Assembly (NCBI GenBank): GCA_041746975.1
Contig: JBGTGB010000354.1
Location: 1 to 24,156, forward strand
Origin: Haliea sp041746975
GTDB lineage: Bacteria; Pseudomonadota; Gammaproteobacteria; Pseudomonadales; Halieaceae
DNA: 24,156 nucleotides
Reading direction: 5' to 3'
Notes under the pieces: generated by a model
What the model was told of the DNA's origin: nothing
What the model saw: the letters and a program-made list of their open reading frames with translations, nothing else
Database searches by the model: none
Program-made: the position numbers and the translations under genes
Shown here: positions 1 through 5,827 of the stretch, piece after piece
How positions within the stretch are numbered: the first letter of the stretch is position 1
Layout of the letters: every line of letters starts with the position of its first letter

Positions 1-1
1 G

Positions 2-265
2 CTCGATCTGGCTCTGGCGCTGGAGGAGATGACGCTGTTCATCCAGCAAAATCTACGCCGCCAGGACGCCAACTCTTTGCCGGGTTGCCGCGAGCTGTTT
101 CGCTTGCTGGATCGCCTGCAACATCTGCGCAGGGCCGTTGCCGTGGGCTCCAACCCGAACCCCCAGCTGGTTGTTGAAAGCGCCCTGATGGGCCTGCGCG
201 ATTGCTTTGGCAAGCAGCAGAGCAGTGCTACTATGATGACCCTGAGCGGAGGGACGCAACCATGA
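2..265 (+). CDS. holB: DNA polymerase III subunit delta' (C-terminal end, partial)
   Basis: The frame is open from the window edge and ends at TGA 263-265, giving the last 87 residues. The helical segment running through LRRAVAVGSNPNPQLVVESAL resembles the C-terminal collar domain of HolB, where the NPQLxxE pattern is typical. Delta' is a subunit of the clamp-loader complex that places the beta sliding clamp on DNA. The last four bases (ATGA, 262-265) overlap the pilZ start, so the two are probably translationally coupled. In Pseudomonas holB also sits directly before pilZ (from memory), which supports the call, since the ATPase motifs lie outside the window. Confidence 0.8.
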   Translation, partial: LDLALALEEMTLFIQQNLRRQDANSLPGCRELFRLLDRLQHLRRAVAVGSNPNPQLVVESALMGLRDCFGKQQSSATMMTLSGGTQP

Positions 266-615
266 ATGACATAGCTGCAGGCGGTCGCAACGGCATTCTG
301 TCGCTGACCATCAAGGACAAGGCGGTACTGTATTCCGCGTATATGCCGTTTCTGAACCACGGTGGCCTGTTTGTGCCGACGAACAAGAGCTACAGCGTTG
401 GGGACGAGGTCTTCATGTTGCTGACCCTGATGGATGAGCCAGAAAAGATACCGATCTCCGGCAGGGTGGTGTGGGTGACTCCCCGAGGCGCTCAGGGCAA
501 TCGCACCGCTGGTATCGGGGTGCAGTTCAGCGAACAGGATGTGGTCGCCAACGGTAAGATTGAGAATCACCTTGCGGGCTCCCTCGGCTCCGACCGGCCC
601 ACGCACACCATGTAG
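262..615 (+). CDS. pilZ: Type IV pilus assembly protein PilZ
   Basis: The product is 117 residues, the usual length of the PilZ protein proper. I chose ATG 262 because GGAGG at 248-252 precedes it and it overlaps the holB stop; an upstream ATG at 202 would lie inside holB. The sequence from RNGILSLTIKDKAVLY through VFMLLTLMDEPEKIP to GRVVWVTPRGAQGNR closely follows Pseudomonas PilZ. The RxxxR motif that binds cyclic di-GMP in other PilZ-domain proteins is not visible at the N-terminus, as expected for this subtype, which acts with FimX and PilB in pilus biogenesis rather than as a nucleotide receptor. The tatD gene that often follows it is not here. Confidence 0.93.
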   Translation: MNDIAAGGRNGILSLTIKDKAVLYSAYMPFLNHGGLFVPTNKSYSVGDEVFMLLTLMDEPEKIPISGRVVWVTPRGAQGNRTAGIGVQFSEQDVVANGKIENHLAGSLGSDRPTHTM

Positions 616-622
616 CTGCAGC

Positions 623-648
623 AAAAAAATGGGTCCCGAAAGGGACCC
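623..648 (-). terminator. Intrinsic terminator, minus orientation
   Basis: A 7-bp GC-rich stem (GGGTCCC and GGGACCC, four-base loop) is followed on the minus strand by A and seven T. On the plus strand the same stem is followed by AAGAAG, so it is not a good terminator for pilZ. Confidence 0.65.
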
Positions 649-746
649 AAGAAGACCATTAGGAGTGAAACACAAAGGAACTGCTTCCTTGTCAGAGCGA
701 AGGGGCGCTCCTGCGACCGTTCGATTGAATCAGGGAAAACGGCCAC
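623..746 (-). ncRNA. Candidate small RNA with intrinsic terminator
   Basis: Read on the minus strand, this gene-free stretch shows three hairpins in series: GAGCG/CGCTC (plus 695-710), AAGGAA/TTCCTT (675-690), and a perfect 7-bp GGGTCCC/GGGACCC with a TTTC loop (631-648). The last is followed by A and seven T (630-623), a textbook intrinsic terminator. No minus-strand protein gene lies upstream to need it. A weak promoter (TGGAAA, 16 bp, GATACT, whose -10 covers plus 753-758) would start the RNA near 746. The terminator is seen directly; the RNA itself is inferred. The 65-residue minus ORF across the area has no recognisable features. Confidence 0.4.
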
Positions 747-754
747 CCTATAAG
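725..754 (+). promoter_or_regulatory. Candidate sigma-70 promoter for the GH84 gene
   Basis: TTGAAT (725-730), an 18-bp spacer and TATAAG (749-754) match the consensus at 4 and 5 of 6 positions. Transcription would begin near 761, about 100 bases before the ATG of the glycosidase gene. Confidence 0.4.
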
Positions 755-861
755 TATCGCCCATTAGTGGTAATTTTCCACAGTTTGCGGGCGTATTATT
801 AGGCTGATTCGGAATAAAAAGCTTGATTCAGGTCTCGAAAAGTAATAGCGCTCAGGCGGCC

Positions 862-1914
862 ATGCCCCGTGAATTTCTCGCCGGAGTAGTGGAGGGCTTT
901 TACGGACGCCCCTGGGGCCGGCAACTGCGGCTGGACTATGCCGATATCCTGTGCCAGCTGGGCCTGAACAGCTATCTCTACGCACCCAAAGCTGATCAGT
1001 TTCTGCGCAAGCAGTGGCAGAGCGACTGGCCGGCAGCCGAATGGCAGCTATTGCGGGAGCTGGCCCAGCACTACGCTGCATCCGGGCTGGTATTCGGCGT
1101 TGGTCTGTCGCCTTTTCTCCTCTACGCGGGCTATGGCCTCGAGCAAAAACGCCGGCTACGGGGCAAGGTCGAGCGGCTAAACGAGTTGGAAGCACCCCTG
1201 CTCGCGGTGTTGTTCGACGATATGCCCGGCGCTCAATTGGACCTCGCTGGGCGCCAGGCCGAGATCGTGAATGATATCGCCGGCTGGACGTCAGCCAGGC
1301 GATTGTTGGTGTGTCCGACCTATTACTCCTTTGACCCGGTCCTGGAGCGTCATTTCGGCCGCCGCCCCGAGGCCTACTGGGATGAACTCGGGCGCCTGCT
1401 GCCCGGCGGTATAGACCTGCTCTGGACTGGCAACGAGGTGTGTTCCGGGTCCATTTTGACCGAGGATCTGGAGCGGGCGCGCGCAACGTTGGGCCGGCCA
1501 CTGGTATTGTGGGATAACTATCCGGTCAACGACGGTGCCCTGCGCAGTCGTCATCTCTACCTGGACCCGCTGGCGCAGCGACAATCCAGCGAATCCGGTG
1601 CTGTGCGCGGACACTTCTGTAACCCGATGCTGCAGGGCCTGTGTTCACTGCCAGCGTTGCTGGGCCTGGCGCGGCTGTATGGTGGTGCAGGGAAGGCCGA
1701 AGACAAAATGCTCGCCGGCGTCCTCGGCGAGGCAACGTGGCGGCAACTGCAGTGCGACAGCGGCCTGTTCCGCGACCAGGGGCTGGACATGCCTGAGGAG
1801 CAGCGCCGGGGCCTGGAAGCGCGCTACAGCCAATTGCCGGGGCCCGCGGCTGCCGAGGTCGCAAGATGGTTGCGCGGCGATGATGCCTTTGATCCTGCCT
1901 GCCTCACGGATTGA
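862..1914 (+). CDS. GH84-family beta-N-acetylglucosaminidase (O-GlcNAcase-like)
   Basis: The product is 350 residues from ATG 862. A TTG at 823 in the same frame, with a weak GGA upstream, would add 13 residues and cannot be excluded. GVVEGFYGRPW (residues 8-18) is the hallmark opening strand of GH84. FDD (118-120) carries the Asp pair used in substrate-assisted cleavage of N-acetylglucosaminides, and WTGNEVCS (188-195) and WDNYPVND (217-224) are further family motifs. The last third looks helical, as in other members. No signal peptide is visible, so it is probably cytoplasmic. The natural substrate in bacteria is uncertain: chitin or peptidoglycan-derived sugars, or glycosylated protein. 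It lies alone between pilZ and a tRNA gene, with no sugar-uptake genes nearby. Confidence 0.88.
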   Translation: MPREFLAGVVEGFYGRPWGRQLRLDYADILCQLGLNSYLYAPKADQFLRKQWQSDWPAAEWQLLRELAQHYAASGLVFGVGLSPFLLYAGYGLEQKRRLRGKVERLNELEAPLLAVLFDDMPGAQLDLAGRQAEIVNDIAGWTSARRLLVCPTYYSFDPVLERHFGRRPEAYWDELGRLLPGGIDLLWTGNEVCSGSILTEDLERARATLGRPLVLWDNYPVNDGALRSRHLYLDPLAQRQSSESGAVRGHFCNPMLQGLCSLPALLGLARLYGGAGKAEDKMLAGVLGEATWRQLQCDSGLFRDQGLDMPEEQRRGLEARYSQLPGPAAAEVARWLRGDDAFDPACLTD

Positions 1915-1950
1915 GCACTGCTGGTTGTAAAGCCACGGCTGCCTGCGCGG

Positions 1951-1979
1951 TTGTACAGGGGCTGACTTTGTGGCAAAAT
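1951..1979 (+). promoter_or_regulatory. Possible promoter for the tRNA-Leu/tig transcript
   Basis: TTGTAC (1951-1956), a 17-bp spacer and CAAAAT (1974-1979), with TGG just before the -10 element as in extended -10 promoters. The -35 match is poor. It is the best candidate I see in the gene-free stretch 1915-2107, which otherwise shows only small palindromes such as CGACCGGTCG (2078-2087). Confidence 0.3.
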
Positions 1980-2107
1980 CTGCGCCCTTGTGAGAGCTCC
2001 ACATTGCGCTTAGATGGGGCGTTTACCCCTGAAGAATCAAAAGGTTACGGCAGGTTTGCAGGATTTTTCCAGCACGCCGACCGGTCGCAGTTGTAGTTTC
2101 CCGACAG

Positions 2108-2192
2108 GCGGAAGTGGCGAAATTGGTATACGCGCTGGATTTAGGTTCCAGTGCCGCAAGGCGTGAGAGTTCGAGTCTCTCCTTCCGCACCA
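2108..2192 (+). tRNA. tRNA-Leu (anticodon UAG)
   Basis: The 85-nt sequence has acceptor strands GCGGAAG (2108-2114) and CTTCCGC (2182-2188), followed by an encoded ACCA. The D-arm contains AAATTGGTA, the anticodon stem-loop CTGGA-TTTAGGT-TCCAG gives TAG, a variable arm follows (class II tRNA), and the T-arm loop is TTCGAGT. It closely resembles E. coli leuW. It reads CUN leucine codons. Its position just before tig fits the order remembered from Pseudomonas. Confidence 0.97.
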
Positions 2193-2198
2193 TATTAT

Positions 2199-2250
2199 GG
2201 CGACCTTGCTCGAGCAGGGTCGCCCCTGATGACCGGACGCCGCGGCGTCC
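2199..2250 (+). other. Two tandem hairpins between tRNA-Leu and tig
   Basis: The first is a near-perfect inverted repeat (2199-2224) with arms beginning GGCGACC and ending GGTCGCC and one T/G wobble. The second is GGACGCC-GC-GGCGTCC (2235-2250), a perfect palindrome. Neither is followed by a T tract, so they are unlikely to be intrinsic terminators. They may mark tRNA 3' processing or protect the tig message. Confidence 0.5.
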
Positions 2251-2278
2251 CCTACCGATTGGATTGTGAGGATTCAGA

Positions 2279-3604
2279 ATGCAGGTGTCCATTGAAACGA
2301 CTTCAGGCCTGGAGCGTCGGCTTACCGTAGGCGTTCCCGCCGCGCGTGTAGACAGCGAGGTCGATTCCCGGCTGCAGAAAGCCGCCCACAACGTGCGTTT
2401 ACCCGGTTTCCGACCCGGCAAGGTGCCAATGAAAGTTATGCGCCAGCGCTTCGGTGCGGGTGTCCGCCAGGAAGTGCTGGGTGAGGTCATGAGCCGCTCC
2501 TTCCAGGAGGCGGTAGTGCAGGAAAAACTCCGGCCGGCCGGCCAGCCCAGTATTGAGCCGCGCAACCTTGAGCCCGGCAGGGACCTGGAATACGTGGCCA
2601 CTTTTGAAGTCTTCCCCGAAGTGGAAGTGGTCCAAATGTCCGGTTTTGCGGTAAGTCGTCCGGCGGCGGAGGTTACTGACGCTGATGTCGACACCATTAT
2701 TGATGTTTTCCGCAAGCAGCAGGGTACCTGGGACGAGGTGGAGCGAGGCGCCGCCAATGGTGACAAGGTGACGATCGATTACAGCGGTACTCGTGATGGC
2801 GAGCCCTTCGAGGGTGGCAGCGCCGAAGGATCGGATCTGGAGCTGGGTTCCGGGCGCATGATTCCGGGGTTTGAGGATGGGATCGTGGGCATGCAGGCTG
2901 GGGAAGAGAAAATCCTGGAGTTGAGTTTCCCCGAGGACTATCACAACGAGGATCTGCGCGGGGCTGCAGTCCAGTTCGCAGTCAAGGTACACAGCGTCAA
3001 GACATTGACCCCGGCGCCGCTGGACGAAGAGTTGTTCAAGCTCTACGGCGTGGAGGAGGGCGGTGAGGAGCAGTTTCGCAGGGAAGTGGCAGAAAATATG
3101 AGCCGAGAGCTCAAGAATGCCGTAAACAACAAGGTCAAACAGCAGGTCATGGACGCGGTTATTGCTGCGCACAAGGCGCTGGAGATTCCCCGGTCACTGG
3201 TGGCGCAGGAAATCGACGTACTGCGCGGGCAGATGTTCCAGCAATTTGGCGGTGCCGCACCCAAGGGTCTGGACCTCAAATCTATTCTGCCAGATGACAT
3301 GTTCCGGGAGAACGCCGAGCGCCGGGTCAAGCTGGGTCTGATTCTTTCCGAGATGATCGGCAAGCACAGCCTCAAGGCGGACCCTGCCAAGGTGCGGGAA
3401 ACCGTTGAAGAACTGGCTTCTACCTATCAGGACTCGGAAGAGGTCGTTAACTGGTACTATGGTAATCCCGAGCAGCTGGCGTCCGTGGAATCCAAGGTAC
3501 TGGAGGATAGCGTGGTAGAGAAACTGCTAGCGGACGCCAACATTACCGAGCAAGCCTGCACCTACCAGGAGGCCATCGCCCAGGCGCAACAGAATCAGGG
3601 CTGA
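2279..3604 (+). CDS. tig: Trigger factor, ribosome-associated chaperone and prolyl isomerase
   Basis: The product is 441 residues, against 432 in E. coli. The N-terminal domain has the ribosome-docking signature GFRPGKVP (43-50), which contacts protein L23 at the exit tunnel. An FKBP-type peptidyl-prolyl isomerase domain starts at about residue 161 (GDKVTIDYSGTRDGEPFEGG) and runs to about 242. The rest is the helical C-terminal chaperone body. ATG 2279 is preceded by GAGGA. The protein shields nascent chains in the cytoplasm. It leads the folding and proteolysis cluster and is 62 bases from clpP. Confidence 0.97.
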   Translation: MQVSIETTSGLERRLTVGVPAARVDSEVDSRLQKAAHNVRLPGFRPGKVPMKVMRQRFGAGVRQEVLGEVMSRSFQEAVVQEKLRPAGQPSIEPRNLEPGRDLEYVATFEVFPEVEVVQMSGFAVSRPAAEVTDADVDTIIDVFRKQQGTWDEVERGAANGDKVTIDYSGTRDGEPFEGGSAEGSDLELGSGRMIPGFEDGIVGMQAGEEKILELSFPEDYHNEDLRGAAVQFAVKVHSVKTLTPAPLDEELFKLYGVEEGGEEQFRREVAENMSRELKNAVNNKVKQQVMDAVIAAHKALEIPRSLVAQEIDVLRGQMFQQFGGAAPKGLDLKSILPDDMFRENAERRVKLGLILSEMIGKHSLKADPAKVRETVEELASTYQDSEEVVNWYYGNPEQLASVESKVLEDSVVEKLLADANITEQACTYQEAIAQAQQNQG

Positions 3605-3613
3605 GCCAACACC

Positions 3614-3636
3614 GGGCGCCACCGCGGGTGGTGCCC
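3614..3636 (+). other. Hairpin in the tig-clpP gap
   Basis: GGGCGCCACC (3614-3623) pairs with GGTGGTGCCC (3627-3636) through a 3-nt loop with one G-U wobble. There is no T tract. It could stabilise the tig transcript end or attenuate read-through into clpP. Confidence 0.45.
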
Positions 3637-3666
3637 AACGGATTCATAGCCAAGGAACAGTAGACC

Positions 3667-4308
3667 ATGTCAAACCTGCCAGACGGCCGCAACAGCAACA
3701 CCATCAACAACCTCGGCTTGATCCCGATGGTTGTGGAGCAGACTGCCCGCGGGGAGCGCTCCTATGACATCTACTCCCGCCTGCTCAAGGAGCGGGTCGT
3801 GTTCGTGGTGGGGCCCGTTGAAGACTACATGGCGAACCTGATCGTAGCGCAGCTCCTGTTCCTCGAGTCTGAAAACCCTGACAAGGACATCCATCTTTAC
3901 ATCAATTCGCCAGGTGGCTCTGTCACTGCGGGGATGTCAATCTACGATACCATGCAGTTTATCAAGCCCGATGTCAGCACCATGTGCATCGGTCAGGCGG
4001 CGTCCATGGGAGCCTTTTTGCTCGGTGGCGGCGCCAAGGGCAAGCGGTTCATTCTTCCCAATGCCCGCACCATGATTCACCAGCCCAGCGGCGGTGCCCA
4101 GGGCCAGGCCTCGGACATTGAGATCCATGCCCGGGAGATTCTGATCATTCGTCGACGTTTAAATGAACTGATGGCGGAACATACCGGTCAGAGCCTGGAA
4201 ACCATAGAGCGTGACACCGAGCGGGATCGCTTCCTGAACGCCGAACAGAGTAAAGAGTACGGTCTGGTCGACGAGGTAATCAATCGCCGTGCCGCAGCGG
4301 TGAAGTAA
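3667..4308 (+). CDS. clpP: ATP-dependent Clp protease proteolytic subunit
   Basis: The product is 213 residues, a standard length. The catalytic triad is complete: Ser113 in GQAASMGAFLL, His138 in MIHQPSGG, and Asp187 in ERDTERDRF. These equal Ser97, His122 and Asp171 of mature E. coli ClpP with a constant offset of 16, so a short propeptide is probably removed. ClpP forms a tetradecameric chamber that degrades proteins unfolded by ClpX. AAGGA at 3652-3656 precedes ATG 3667. The gene is followed 108 bases later by clpX. Confidence 0.98.
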   Translation: MSNLPDGRNSNTINNLGLIPMVVEQTARGERSYDIYSRLLKERVVFVVGPVEDYMANLIVAQLLFLESENPDKDIHLYINSPGGSVTAGMSIYDTMQFIKPDVSTMCIGQAASMGAFLLGGGAKGKRFILPNARTMIHQPSGGAQGQASDIEIHAREILIIRRRLNELMAEHTGQSLETIERDTERDRFLNAEQSKEYGLVDEVINRRAAAVK

Positions 4309-4416
4309 CCGGTCCGCGCGTCCCCACCACGGTCCCTTGGGACTTGCAAAAGGCGGGAAAAAACATCATCTTTGAAGAAGGTGAGACAGCCGAGCACATA
4401 GAACACAGGGCAGATC

Positions 4417-5715
4417 ATGACTAAAGACACCTCAAAATCAGGCGACGACGGCGGCAAGCTGCTGTATTGCTCGTTTTGCGGCAAAAGCCAGCATGAAGTG
4501 CGGAAATTGATCGCCGGTCCCTCGGTGTTCATCTGTGATGAGTGTGTGGACCTCTGCAATGACATCATCCGCGAGGAAGTGCAGGAGAGCAGTAGCGAGG
4601 CCAAGCGCGACAATCTGCCGACCCCGCACGAGATCAAGGCTATTCTCGACGAGTACGTGATCGGGCAACAGCGCGCCAAAAAGGTACTTTCCGTAGCGGT
4701 GTACAACCACTATAAGCGCCTGCGCCATGGCCAGGCCAGCACTCGCGGCGACGACGTTGAACTCGGCAAAAGCAATATCCTCCTCGTAGGGCCTACCGGC
4801 AGTGGCAAGACCCTGCTGGCGGAAACCCTGGCGCGCCTGCTGGACGTGCCGTTTACCATTGCGGATGCCACCACGCTTACCGAAGCTGGCTATGTTGGGG
4901 AAGATGTCGAGAACATCATCCAGAAACTGCTGCAGAAATGCGACTATGATGTGGAAAAAGCCCAGGTCGGCATTGTCTACATTGACGAGATCGACAAGAT
5001 CTCGCGCAAGTCGGACAACCCTTCGATCACCCGGGATGTGTCCGGTGAGGGCGTGCAACAGGCATTACTCAAGCTTATCGAAGGTACCGTAGCCTCTGTC
5101 CCTCCCCAGGGTGGGCGCAAGCATCCGCAGCAGGAATTTCTGCAGGTCGACACCTCCAACATTCTGTTCATCTGCGGCGGCGCTTTTGCCGGCCTCGACA
5201 AGGTGATCCGCAACCGCTCCGAAAAAGGCGGTATCGGCTTCAATGCCGAGGTCAAGAGCAAGGACGAGCGCCGCAACGTTGGCGAATTGCTGTTCGATCT
5301 GGAACCCGAGGACCTGGTGCAGTATGGCCTGATCCCGGAATTCGTCGGCCGCCTGCCGGTGATTGCAACCCTGGAAGAGTTGGACGTGCCCGCTCTGGTG
5401 CAGATTCTCACCGAACCGCGCAACTCCCTGACCAAGCAGTACAGCAAGCTGTTTGAGATGGAGGGAGTGGAAGTGGACTTCCGTGAAGACGGCTTGCGTG
5501 CGGTAGCGGAACGGGCCATGGACCGCAAGACCGGCGCTCGTGGCCTGCGCTCGATCCTCGAAGGGGTGCTGCTGGACTCCATGTACAACATCCCCTCCCG
5601 CAGCGATGTCAGCAAAGTGGTTATCGATGAATCGGTAATCCGCGGCGACTCCGAGCCTCTGCTGGTCTACCAGAATAACGAGCCTGCCGCGCGCACAGCA
5701 TCCAAGGACGATTAG
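4417..5715 (+). CDS. clpX: ATP-dependent Clp protease ATP-binding subunit ClpX
   Basis: The product is 432 residues. The N-terminal zinc-binding domain has Cys18, Cys21, Cys40 and Cys43 (CSFCGKS, CDEC). The AAA+ module has Walker A GPTGSGKT (125-132), the GYVG pore loop (158-161) that grips substrate, and Walker B IVYIDEID (186-193). An RKH loop (GGRKHPQQ) follows. ClpX is the hexameric unfoldase that feeds tagged and regulatory proteins into ClpP in the cytoplasm. The 108-bp gap after clpP holds only a small GTCCC/GGGAC stem and no convincing promoter, so co-transcription with clpP is likely. Confidence 0.98.
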   Translation: MTKDTSKSGDDGGKLLYCSFCGKSQHEVRKLIAGPSVFICDECVDLCNDIIREEVQESSSEAKRDNLPTPHEIKAILDEYVIGQQRAKKVLSVAVYNHYKRLRHGQASTRGDDVELGKSNILLVGPTGSGKTLLAETLARLLDVPFTIADATTLTEAGYVGEDVENIIQKLLQKCDYDVEKAQVGIVYIDEIDKISRKSDNPSITRDVSGEGVQQALLKLIEGTVASVPPQGGRKHPQQEFLQVDTSNILFICGGAFAGLDKVIRNRSEKGGIGFNAEVKSKDERRNVGELLFDLEPEDLVQYGLIPEFVGRLPVIATLEELDVPALVQILTEPRNSLTKQYSKLFEMEGVEVDFREDGLRAVAERAMDRKTGARGLRSILEGVLLDSMYNIPSRSDVSKVVIDESVIRGDSEPLLVYQNNEPAARTASKDD

Positions 5716-5761
5716 CCGCGGTTTTTGACCCCACGGTCGCGTTCAGCCGCTGCCGAGGCTG

Positions 5762-5789
5762 CTTGTGATTTCGGGAATCGCCCCCATTT
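5762..5789 (+). promoter_or_regulatory. Sigma-32 heat-shock promoter for lon
   Basis: CTTGTGA (5762-5768), 13 bp, then CCCCATTT (5782-5789) compares with the E. coli RpoH consensus CTTGAAA-N(11-16)-CCCCATnT. The -10 element is perfect and the -35 element differs at two positions. The predicted start near 5796 leaves a leader of about 30 nt before the lon ATG. Confidence 0.75.
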
Positions 5790-5827
5790 AAGGGGCAAGA
5801 GTCACCACTCACAACCCGGAGATTTCT

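Noticed and set aside
567..764. A 65-codon minus-strand ORF after pilZ
   Set aside because: It runs into the pilZ 3' end and across the intrinsic terminator, with no ribosome site or recognisable domain. A non-coding RNA explains the hairpins better.
764..1501. A 245-codon minus-strand frame opposite the GH84 gene
   Set aside because: Arg/Pro-rich low-complexity translation, no ribosome site and full overlap with a well-supported enzyme gene.
1911..2096. A 61-codon ORF before tRNA-Leu
   Set aside because: No ribosome site, no domain, and it covers the likely promoter of the tRNA/tig unit.
4344..4369. Possible heat-shock promoter before clpX (TTGCAA and CATCAT)
   Set aside because: The -10 region lacks the CCCCAT core and the spacing is short, so it is far weaker than the lon site.
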